This document shows positions 35,841 to 43,155 of a DNA stretch of 64,000 nt, piece by piece. Location of the stretch: NCBI GenBank assembly GCA_964539115.1, contig CAZIHY010000001.1, forward strand, positions 28,876 through 92,875, in the 5' to 3' direction. Source of the stretch: CAKSXP01 sp964539115. GTDB taxonomy: Bacteria > Bacillota > Clostridia > Oscillospirales > Oscillospiraceae. The translations under genes were made by a program, and so were the position numbers. A model generated the notes under the pieces. The model did not search any database and was not told the origin of the DNA. It saw nothing but the letters and a program-made list of their open reading frames with translations. Each line of letters begins with the position of its first letter. Position 1 is the stretch's first letter.

Positions 35841-37913
35841 ATGAAATTTAGAATATTACATGAGAGCAGCGGACGCATGCGTGTCCAGATGCTGCCCAAA
35901 CGGATGACGCTGGACCAGGCAGACCGTCTGGAGCTGTACCTTCAGGGGTTGGACGGCGTGAAGCGGGCTGTGGTACACGAGCGCACCGGTTGCGCAATCA
36001 TTATATATACGGGTGACCGTGGGGGGCTGCTGAGCAGTCTCAGCCGGTTTTCCAATGTTGCCGGCGCCAGCGGTGATCTGGAGCCTGTTCACAGCAGCAG
36101 GGCGCTGAACCGTACCTATCAGGAGAAACTTGTGGGGATGGTGGCTTTTAAGGCTGTGCGCACACTCTTTTTCCCTGCGCCCCTGCGGGCGGCGTACACC
36201 ATATGGAAGTCTGTGCCATACCTTTTACGGGGCCTGCGCTGCCTTCTCCGGGGCCGGCTGCATGTAGAGCTGCTGGATGGTTTGTCCATCGGAGTCTCCA
36301 TGATACGAAGGGATTTCAGCACGGCGGGATCGGTGATGTTCCTGCTGGGGCTGGGCGAGCTGCTGGAGGAGTGGACCCACAAGAAGTCGGTGGACGATCT
36401 GGCCCGCTGTATGTCCCTGAATATCGACCGCGTGTGGTTGAAAACGCAGGAGGGAGAGGTGCTCACCCCGATCTCCCAGATCCGGAGCGGAGACTGTATC
36501 GCGGTGCGCATGGGAGGCGTGATCCCTCTGGACGGCGTAGTGGAGGATGGAGAGGTGATGGTGAACCAGGCCTCTCTCACCGGAGAGTCGATCCCTGTCC
36601 TCAAGCGGCCCGGCACCACAGTTTACGCCGGCACCGTGGTAGAGGAAGGGGAGTGCCTCCTAAGGGTGGAGCGGCAGCCTGGCGACAGCCGATATGACAA
36701 GATCGTGACCATGATCGAACAGTCGGAGAGACTGAAATCCGCCGCCGAGGACCGGGCTTCCTATCTGGCCGACAAGCTGGTGCCATATACGCTGGCTGTC
36801 AGCGGCGCAACTTATCTGCTGACCCGAAATATGACTCGTGCGCTGTCCGTACTTATGGTTGACTTCTCCTGCGCACTGAAGCTCTCCATGCCATTGGCCG
36901 TGCTCTCTGCCATGAGGGAGGCCAGCGTTTACCATGCAACGGTCAAAGGCGGCAAGTTCCTGGAGACTGTGGCGAAAGCCGATACCATCGTCTTTGACAA
37001 GACCGGCACACTGACGCATGCCTGTCCAGTGGTAGCGGATGTCGTGTCATTCGGAGGACGCGACAGGCTGGAAATGCTGCGGCTGGCCGCCTGCCTGGAG
37101 GAACATTTCCCCCACTCGATGGCCAATGCCGTGGTTCAGGCTGCCAGAGAGCGGGGCTTGGACCATGAGGAGATGCACTCTCATGTGGAGTATATCGTCG
37201 CCCACGGCATATCCAGTACCGTAGATGGAGAGAAGGTAGTGATCGGCAGCGCCCACTTTGTATTTGACGACGAGGGATGTACCGTTCCGGCGGAAGAGCA
37301 GGGACGTTTTGAAACTTTGCCGGAGCACTGCTCCCACCTGTATCTGGCTATAGGAAGGGAACTGGCGGCAGTCATCTGCATCGCAGACCCTCTCCGCGAA
37401 GAGGCGCGGGATGTTATCAGCGAGCTGCGGCGGTTGGGCATTCGGAAAACGGTCATGCTCACCGGAGACAGCGAGCGCACCGCCGCTGCCATTGCCGCGG
37501 AGGTGGGGGTGGATGAATACCACGCAGAGGTGCTGCCCGAGGACAAAGCCCGGTTTGTTGAGCAGGCGCGTAGCGAGGGACACACGGTTATCATGATCGG
37601 AGATGGCATAAACGATTCTCCTGCGCTTTCAGCGGCGGATGTGGGCATCGCCATCAGTGACGGTGCGGCTATCGCCCGGGAGATCGCCGACATAACCATT
37701 TCGGCGGATGATCTTTTTGAACTTGTCAGCCTGCGCAGGATCGCTGAGGGCCTGATGAACCGTATCAACGCAAACTACCGCTTTGTCATTGGTTTCAATG
37801 GCGGTCTCATCGCATTGGGCGCTACGGGTATCCTGTCTCCGGCTACATCTGCTATGCTTCACAATTTGTCCACGCTGGCGATCAGCCTGCGGAGCATGAC
37901 AGATCTGCTGTAA
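35841..37913 (+). CDS. Heavy-metal translocating P1B-type ATPase, unusual metal motif
   Basis: A 690-residue metal pump. Residues 1-70 form an HMA-like ferredoxin fold without the usual CxxC (IYTGDRGGLLSSLSRF). TGES, DKTGTLTHACP, a HFPHSMANA block in place of the usual HP motif, and MIGDGINDSPALSAADVGIA follow in order. The membrane metal site reads DFSCALKLSMPLA, so the typical CPC is SCA. This subclass of P1B pumps may move Mn2+ or another non-copper metal, but that is uncertain. ATG at 35841 follows GGAGG; earlier in-frame starts overlap a hairpin-like GGAGGG region. It closes a module with the two small genes upstream. Confidence 0.9.
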   Translation: MKFRILHESSGRMRVQMLPKRMTLDQADRLELYLQGLDGVKRAVVHERTGCAIIIYTGDRGGLLSSLSRFSNVAGASGDLEPVHSSRALNRTYQEKLVGMVAFKAVRTLFFPAPLRAAYTIWKSVPYLLRGLRCLLRGRLHVELLDGLSIGVSMIRRDFSTAGSVMFLLGLGELLEEWTHKKSVDDLARCMSLNIDRVWLKTQEGEVLTPISQIRSGDCIAVRMGGVIPLDGVVEDGEVMVNQASLTGESIPVLKRPGTTVYAGTVVEEGECLLRVERQPGDSRYDKIVTMIEQSERLKSAAEDRASYLADKLVPYTLAVSGATYLLTRNMTRALSVLMVDFSCALKLSMPLAVLSAMREASVYHATVKGGKFLETVAKADTIVFDKTGTLTHACPVVADVVSFGGRDRLEMLRLAACLEEHFPHSMANAVVQAARERGLDHEEMHSHVEYIVAHGISSTVDGEKVVIGSAHFVFDDEGCTVPAEEQGRFETLPEHCSHLYLAIGRELAAVICIADPLREEARDVISELRRLGIRKTVMLTGDSERTAAAIAAEVGVDEYHAEVLPEDKARFVEQARSEGHTVIMIGDGINDSPALSAADVGIAISDGAAIAREIADITISADDLFELVSLRRIAEGLMNRINANYRFVIGFNGGLIALGATGILSPATSAMLHNLSTLAISLRSMTDLL

Positions 37914-37952
37914 GTCCGCATCCATTATCCGTATCTTTTACAGAAATTGAAA

Positions 37953-37990
37953 AGGCCGCTGCAGATTTTCTTTCTGCGGCGGCTTTTTTC
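37953..37990 (+). terminator. Terminator of the metal ATPase module
   Basis: GCCGCTGCAG and CTGCGGCGGC form a stem with one wobble pair, followed by TTTTTT. Confidence 0.88.
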
Positions 37991-38015
37991 AAATATTTAG
38001 TTTACATAACAACTA

Positions 38016-38483
38016 TTAATTCAGCTGCCAGACGCCGAAATTCAGATATGCTGCAAAAATGCACCACAACAGATATGAGACCTGCATAAGCGCGGCGGCA
38101 TGGTCGATCCTGTAAAAGGCATATATCATGATCAAAATCGCGATAATGAGCAGCAGCAGCCATATGAAGGCAAAGAGATATGTTTGAAGACCGAAGAACC
38201 AGACGCTCCAGAAAAAGTTTATTATGAGCTGTACGATAAAAATAAGGAGGGCGTCGCTGCGTTCGCGAGAGCCTGTGATCCATACGCGCGCCATACCGAT
38301 GCCCAAAAGGATATACAATACCGTCCAGACGATCGGAAATACCGGCTTGGCCGGCGTTAGCGCAGGTTTGGCAGCGGCGTCAAAAGCCGGCATGCCCCTA
38401 TAGGTAAATATGGCCGACAGCCCTCCGAACGCGAGAGCTATAAGGATAAAAATGATATACGTAAGAAATTTTCTGTGCTTCAA
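38016..38483 (-). CDS. TspO/MBR family tryptophan-rich sensory protein
   Basis: A 155-residue membrane protein with five predicted helices. The conserved PVFPIVWTVLYILLGIGMAR, LIINFFWSVWFFGLQTYLFA and YLLWCIFAAYLNFGVWQLN are diagnostic of the TspO family, which binds porphyrins and other hydrophobic ligands. The start is TTG at 38483, seven bases after GGTGAT. It stands alone between two terminators. Its role in this organism, with no heme genes nearby, is open. Confidence 0.92.
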   Translation of the reverse strand: MKHRKFLTYIIFILIALAFGGLSAIFTYRGMPAFDAAAKPALTPAKPVFPIVWTVLYILLGIGMARVWITGSRERSDALLIFIVQLIINFFWSVWFFGLQTYLFAFIWLLLLIIAILIMIYAFYRIDHAAALMQVSYLLWCIFAAYLNFGVWQLN

Positions 38484-38591
38484 AAAACATCACCAGGAGA
38501 TATTATGCCGCGTACGTGGACAAATATTCCCCAAATGAGCCGGTTTGCCCAGCATTTTCTGAGACCGATAGGACAGAGAAAGCTATGAACT

Positions 38592-38623
38592 GAAAAAAGC
38601 CTGAGCAAAAGCTCAGGCTTTTT
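38592..38623 (-). terminator. Terminator of the NTF2-like / beta-helix operon
   Basis: AAGCCTGAGC and GCTCAGGCTT flank AAAA, with A/T tracts on both sides; on the minus strand it follows the beta-helix gene by 17 bases. Confidence 0.88.
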
Positions 38624-38639
38624 CTATGTGGATAAAAGG

Positions 38640-40400
38640 TCATTTGACCTCAAGGACGATTTTTCCTGCGTAGCTTCCTGCGGCGGGAGCGGCGGGAACG
38701 CCGTCGACACTCATTATGAGCTCGTGTCCCTCGGGCGCGCCTATAAAGGCTCCCTCAGCAAGCTCCAGCTTGGTCAGATAGCTTGTGCCGGTCACGATCC
38801 ACTCGGAAGCGTCGTCCAGTGTTACGATAACGCCGTTGTTGACCGCGGGCGCCGGGGTCTGGGTCACATTTCCGAGCTCTTCGCGCAGGCTGGAGTCGAT
38901 GACCGTGAGGCCCTCCCTGTAAGCCTGAGTCGCCGAGCTTATGCGGCCCGTGACTTTCGCGGCGGAGAGGGAAACAAGCAGGTTCTTCGGGCCGCGCAGG
39001 TCGTCCGTATCTGCACGGGAGACCTCGCCGTTTATTTTTCCGGGTCCGCGCCCGTCGGAATCGCCGAGCTTATAGGCGCAGAGGTTCGTGCTGGAGTTGA
39101 GGAAGTCGCCCTCGGTCTCCATGTCTTTGAGATTGATGATAACGTCGTCAAATTCGTTGACGGAAGCCAGATCGCGCCCCTCGATGTATACGTCCGGCTC
39201 GAAGGGGATCTTGTAATTGAGCTTGCCCATTCCTGGATCGTCATTGTCGATAACGGCGGCGATGACGCCCTTGTCGGAGTGCAGCCAGCTGTTTTCAATA
39301 TCATATTTCGTCGCCGAACCCTTGAGCAGGAAGACCTCTTTCTCAACGTCAAAAGAGGAGTCCGCGATGCGGACGATGCCGCAGTCGTCGCCGAAAACGA
39401 GCATGCCGTGCAGGTTGCCGGTGACTTCGGTGCCGTTGACATATTCAACATATCCGCGGCGGCCGTCGTCGTCGCGCTCGGTGTGCATCAGGATGCTGTA
39501 ACCGTTGACAGGGCAGTCACAGTGGTCGAGGCTGACGTAGGCGACGCCAATGGCGAAGGCGCCATATCCGCGCGCACGTGCGCCTGAGAGTTCCATGCGG
39601 CAGTTTTTGAGGTACATCTTGTTGTCGATGTTGCCGTCTATGGACATAACGCCCCAGCCGTTGGATTTGATCGAACAGTCGTTGTAATGCACCGTTGCGT
39701 ATTCGCAGAGTTGGGTCGCACGGTTGGTGCCGCGCAGTCCGATACACCAGTTGGGATCCATCCTCGTAGTTGCCGGGCTCTCGTTATACAGCTCGCAGTT
39801 GTTAACGGTTACGTCGCTGTGGCCGCCGGCATGGATGGTGCAGCGCGTGACGCTGTTCATGCGGATGCGGCTGTCGTTTATCGTGACTTTGGCGTAGTCG
39901 TAAGCCGCAACGCCTGCGCCAACGCCGATAAAGTCGTTTATCATGGCCCCGCAGTTGTCGCCCTCGAACATGATGTCGAGCCCGTTGATAACGACCTCGC
40001 TGTCGCCTGCGACGATTATGCCGGTGAGCTCTTCGTCCGTGCCGTAGATCCCGACGCTGTCGATGCGGCGGGGTGTGACCTTCCCGCCCCTGACGAGCGC
40101 AGGTATGCCCTTTTCCTCGATGACTGCGCCGTTTTCAATGCAGATCGTCGGCCGGAAGGCGTGCTCCTTGCCGTGCATGAAGGGGTTTTCCGGAGGAAGT
40201 ATGAACTGATCGGAGACGGAGAGGACGACCTCGCCCTTATACGTTCCGGGGGCGATCTCACAGGAAAGGCCGTTCACCGAGAGCGTAAGATTTTTTCCTG
40301 CGGCTGCGGAAAGCGATGCGCCCTCCTCTATAGTGAGCTCTTCAAAACAGCAGGTTTCTTCAATGACCAGAGGCTCAGAGATGGTTTTGGTTCTGTACAT
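38640..40400 (-). CDS. Right-handed beta-helix protein without signal peptide
   Basis: A 586-residue protein dominated by repeated turns of the type VTINDSRIRMNSVTRCTIHA and VTVNNCELYNES, the pattern of a parallel beta-helix (pectate-lyase-like fold). Both ends carry a similar 55-residue cap: LTIEEGASLSAAAGKNLTLS at the start and LELAEGAFIGAPEGHELIMS at the end, each followed by a VNG/VDG...GTY/GSY.G.VVL/IVL motif. It has no signal peptide or anchor, so it should be cytosolic unless released another way. It is the last gene of a tight operon with three NTF2-like genes, 14 bases after the last. The function is unknown; a sugar or polyketide-like lyase or isomerase is possible. Confidence 0.75.
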   Translation of the reverse strand: MYRTKTISEPLVIEETCCFEELTIEEGASLSAAAGKNLTLSVNGLSCEIAPGTYKGEVVLSVSDQFILPPENPFMHGKEHAFRPTICIENGAVIEEKGIPALVRGGKVTPRRIDSVGIYGTDEELTGIIVAGDSEVVINGLDIMFEGDNCGAMINDFIGVGAGVAAYDYAKVTINDSRIRMNSVTRCTIHAGGHSDVTVNNCELYNESPATTRMDPNWCIGLRGTNRATQLCEYATVHYNDCSIKSNGWGVMSIDGNIDNKMYLKNCRMELSGARARGYGAFAIGVAYVSLDHCDCPVNGYSILMHTERDDDGRRGYVEYVNGTEVTGNLHGMLVFGDDCGIVRIADSSFDVEKEVFLLKGSATKYDIENSWLHSDKGVIAAVIDNDDPGMGKLNYKIPFEPDVYIEGRDLASVNEFDDVIINLKDMETEGDFLNSSTNLCAYKLGDSDGRGPGKINGEVSRADTDDLRGPKNLLVSLSAAKVTGRISSATQAYREGLTVIDSSLREELGNVTQTPAPAVNNGVIVTLDDASEWIVTGTSYLTKLELAEGAFIGAPEGHELIMSVDGVPAAPAAGSYAGKIVLEVK

Positions 40401-40414
40401 TGAATTCCTCCTTG

Positions 40415-41236
40415 TCATTCGGGCTGCCTGGTATATGTGTTGTCGTTGTCCATCGTCTTATAGGGGACGGGCCAGGGCACCGTATCCTGTACGGTCTGGA
40501 ACAGGGTATACTCGTGGTGCAGCGGGCCGGGGTCGGTCAGATGCAGCATACCGCGGATGTTGGGCAGATCGTCGTCATCGCGTTTGGCCTCGTCCTTCTT
40601 GCCGCCCTCAGCGTCGTCATCTGCAGAAGGCGGGCCCATCTGCGGGCGCAGCTCGGGATTTTTCGCATATTTATATTCATCCATGCCGATATTGGAGCAG
40701 TCAAAATCGCCGCCAAGGTCAGGGCAGACCTGTTCATGGATATAACGCCATTCGCCTTCCTCAAAGCGGAAGTCGGAGCCATAGCGCTCCCAGAGGGAGC
40801 TGCCCCAGTATTTTCCATCAGCGTTGGGCGCGCAGAACAGAACGCCGGGCGTCAGGAAGAAGCCGCGGGCGGTCTGTCCATCCTCCGCGACCTCGATTAT
40901 ATCGGTCGCGAGTGTATGGAACGCGACCTCGCTCAGTGAGCGGAAGTCCGTCAGGTATGAGGCCTCGGGTACGAGGTTAAAGATGTTGCCGTAGTTTGCT
41001 ATGCCGCGCCAGTTATAGGTAGTGACGCTGTTGTACCAGACCTCTTCAAAACCGCGCATGCGTCCGAAGCTGTGGGCCCAGGATATATCGTCGGCACGGG
41101 ACCATATCTCGTCCCACTCCTCCTTGCAGCGGGTGCCGCCGTGGAGATAGGAGTGACGGGCGTGGAGAGATTCCGCGGCCAGCCCGCCCTCTGCGCGCTG
41201 GACACGCTCTTCAAGAGTCAGATGCTTCATATTCAT
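40415..41236 (-). CDS. SnoaL/NTF2-like protein C, with acidic insert
   Basis: A 273-residue member of the set of four related NTF2-fold proteins in this window. The fold supports small hydrophobic pockets and includes SnoaL cyclases and the BaiE bile-acid dehydratase. It keeps the family landmarks EDGQTARGFF and the start RVQRAEGG but has diverged: WKIWHL is replaced by WRYIHEQVCPD. Residues about 200-225 hold a charged DDDAEGGKKDEAKRDDDD stretch. The ATG at 41236 follows GGGGGAG. It is third in the operon. Confidence 0.7.
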   Translation of the reverse strand: MNMKHLTLEERVQRAEGGLAAESLHARHSYLHGGTRCKEEWDEIWSRADDISWAHSFGRMRGFEEVWYNSVTTYNWRGIANYGNIFNLVPEASYLTDFRSLSEVAFHTLATDIIEVAEDGQTARGFFLTPGVLFCAPNADGKYWGSSLWERYGSDFRFEEGEWRYIHEQVCPDLGGDFDCSNIGMDEYKYAKNPELRPQMGPPSADDDAEGGKKDEAKRDDDDLPNIRGMLHLTDPGPLHHEYTLFQTVQDTVPWPVPYKTMDNDNTYTRQPE

Positions 41237-41251
41237 AGTATTTACTCCCCC

Positions 41252-42019
41252 TTAGTCTTCGTAGTCCGGGTGGCCCTCGGGACCATAGCTTATCTCGTCG
41301 GTGAAGCGGAAGTATTCCTGCGGCAGGAACGGATAATCGTCGCTCCAGTTGAGCATGCCGTTGTGTGTCAGCATCTCGATGTCGCCCTTGCCGAACTCGA
41401 TCGCAGCCGCGTTATCCTCCGGAGCGAGACGGGTCGGTATGTTGTTAACGCTGCCGCCGGGGGCAACGGAGAAGTCGTTTGAGTCAACCAGGTGCCATAT
41501 CTTCCACTCGCCGTTTTCCTTGACGAAGTCGGCGGCTATCTTGCCGTTGAACCAGCGGCAGTCGGCCTCTCTGCCGCCGCGGGCGATCGATTCCTGTCCG
41601 ATGCTGTACCAGATGCCCTTTGCAGTTTGTCCGTCGCCGGAGAGAACGACAAGCGGCGTGTTCAGCGGGCGGGAGATCATGCAGCCGTAGCCGAGGTTCT
41701 GTTCGTTGTTTTCAACCCCGGGGTTCGCCCTGCAGTATTCCTCAAGCGCGGCCTTCATGCGTTCACCGTGACGCACGACATAGTAGTTGCTGATGGAGTC
41801 CATGCCGACGTAATAGCCCCAGTTGGAGCCGAGGGACGCGGTGGTGCGGTGTTCGGGTTCTGCCACCCAGAAATCGTTCAGCTCTCCGCGGCGGTCGTCG
41901 TTAGCTATGTAGAAGCTGCGGCGGCTCATCAGGTCCTTGATGCGCTCTACCTCCCAAACGCGCTGTATACGCTCTTCAGGGGTGTAGACGGGTTTGGATA
42001 TATTCTTCTTTTTTGCCAT
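41252..42019 (-). CDS. SnoaL/NTF2-like protein B
   Basis: A 255-residue NTF2-like paralogue. Visible family motifs are VYTPEERIQRVWEVERIKDL, GDGQTAKGIWYSIGQ, WFNGKIAADFVKENGEWKIW and HLVDSNDF. Its N-terminal VYTPEE also occurs in the second MaoC-like protein at 9240, the only visible hint of a link between the two loci. The ATG at 42019 follows GAGGAGG. Spacing to neighbours is 15 bases on each side. A catalytic or binding role in the same pathway as its siblings is inferred. Confidence 0.75.
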   Translation of the reverse strand: MAKKKNISKPVYTPEERIQRVWEVERIKDLMSRRSFYIANDDRRGELNDFWVAEPEHRTTASLGSNWGYYVGMDSISNYYVVRHGERMKAALEEYCRANPGVENNEQNLGYGCMISRPLNTPLVVLSGDGQTAKGIWYSIGQESIARGGREADCRWFNGKIAADFVKENGEWKIWHLVDSNDFSVAPGGSVNNIPTRLAPEDNAAAIEFGKGDIEMLTHNGMLNWSDDYPFLPQEYFRFTDEISYGPEGHPDYED

Positions 42020-42034
42020 GCTCGTGCCCTCCTC

Positions 42035-42766
42035 TCACATTCCGTAGCTGAAGGTGTCCGCAAAGCTCACATAGGGCTCGGGCAACCTCGGCATTTTGGT
42101 AAACGGGCGGTTGACGCTGTATCTCTCGCGCAGGACGCAGGGGACGTTGGGTTCCGTGACCTTTACCGATTTGAGCGATTCGAACTCCGGAAGCTCAGGG
42201 TAGGGATATTCACCGCTGGACCAGTTGGTTCCGGAGGGGTTGTTGATATCCTCAAGATAGGTCAGGTGCCAGAGCTTCCAATCCTCGCCCTCGCGAATGA
42301 AGTCGGCACAGAAGGTTGCGAAAATCCAGTTTGAGACGGGGCCGTGCTCGTCAATGTCAGTGACATAGCCGAAGCAGTGCCAGATACCCTTCGCCGTTTC
42401 TCCATCCGCGGCGATCTCGATGACGGAGTTTGTGATACTGCGGGCGTCAAACAGACCTATGCCGTAAAGTTCCTCAGGGGATTTGCCCTCGGCCTTGTCG
42501 GGGAAGAGCTCAATGAGCTTGTCGCGCACAGCGATAGTTTTCGCGTCCAGCGAGTCGTAGTAACCGCGAATGGCGTCCCGGCCGGAGTACCAGCCCTCAT
42601 TTATGCCATAACAGATGTCCTCGCGGGTGCTCCAGAAGCTGGAGAAAATTTCCGGTTCCTTTTTGATGAGAAAGCTGACAACGTATTTGCCCATGAGGTT
42701 TTTGATGTCGCGTCTGTCCTCCCAGCGCGTCACCAATTCCTCGGCAGTGTAGTTTTTGACCTCCAT
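42035..42766 (-). CDS. SnoaL/NTF2-like protein A (first gene of operon)
   Basis: A 243-residue paralogue with TAEELVTRWEDRRDIKNLMG at the start, ADGETAKGIWHCFGYVTDID in the middle, DFIREGEDWKLWHLTYLEDI, and a C-terminal PRLPEPYVSFADTFSYG. The last motif is shared with the fourth member at 52996 (PLPEPYETWDDSMSYA). ATG at 42766 follows GGAAAGGAG; an in-frame upstream ATG lies in the promoter region. The fold is known for dehydratases and cyclases acting on polycyclic or polyketide substrates, and for binding-only members. Confidence 0.78.
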   Translation of the reverse strand: MEVKNYTAEELVTRWEDRRDIKNLMGKYVVSFLIKKEPEIFSSFWSTREDICYGINEGWYSGRDAIRGYYDSLDAKTIAVRDKLIELFPDKAEGKSPEELYGIGLFDARSITNSVIEIAADGETAKGIWHCFGYVTDIDEHGPVSNWIFATFCADFIREGEDWKLWHLTYLEDINNPSGTNWSSGEYPYPELPEFESLKSVKVTEPNVPCVLRERYSVNRPFTKMPRLPEPYVSFADTFSYGM

Positions 42767-42805
42767 AGGCGCTCCTTTCCGCAAAATGCATAAAGTTTTC
42801 ACGAT

Positions 42806-42817
42806 TTTGTATACAAA
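42806..42817 (-). promoter_or_regulatory. Palindromic operator TTTGTATACAAA
   Basis: A perfect 12-base palindrome lies about ten bases after the predicted transcription start of the NTF2-like operon. TNGTATACNA-type sites are typical of GntR and similar repressors, so a repressor responding to the pathway substrate is plausible. Confidence 0.55.
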
Positions 42818-42832
42818 CAATGGATATAATTA

Positions 42833-42861
42833 CTTATATCATATTTTGCGTCTGATTGCAA
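42833..42861 (-). promoter_or_regulatory. Promoter of the NTF2-like operon
   Basis: On the minus strand TTGCAA (42861-42856) and TATAAG (42838-42833) are 17 bases apart. The -35 lies inside another perfect palindrome, CTGATTGCAATCAG (42852-42865). The rest of 42867-43100 holds no convincing gene. Confidence 0.6.
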
Positions 42862-43103
42862 TCAGTTTTTTATTCGCTGAAGATGCGCGATGCTGACATG
42901 TTTGGGTCAGTGTTTATGCTGAAACAGTCAACAAGTCCGCGAGGTAAAAGATATGAAGTACGAGTGAGGAAATATACTGCCTGGCTGTGTATATTTTTCC
43001 TGACGCCGGTATCCGTATTCGCGGACTGGGAAGCGTGGGCCCCGGTGGGGCAAGAAGAAGGGGCCTGCATTAAAAATCAGTGGTTTGAAACGGAAACAGG
43101 CCG

Positions 43104-43135
43104 CAAAAAACCTCCCCTTACATAGGGGAGGTTTG
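43104..43135 (-). terminator. Terminator of the TRAP transporter gene
   Basis: AACCTCCCC and GGGGAGGTT flank a short loop and are followed on the minus strand by TTTTTT. Confidence 0.88.
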
Positions 43136-43155
43136 AGGCAGGCATCTTTGCCTTA

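Noticed and set aside
42856..43125. Plus-strand open frame of 89 codons in the intergenic region
   Set aside because: No ribosome site, overlaps the operon promoter and a terminator, and shows no recognisable pattern.
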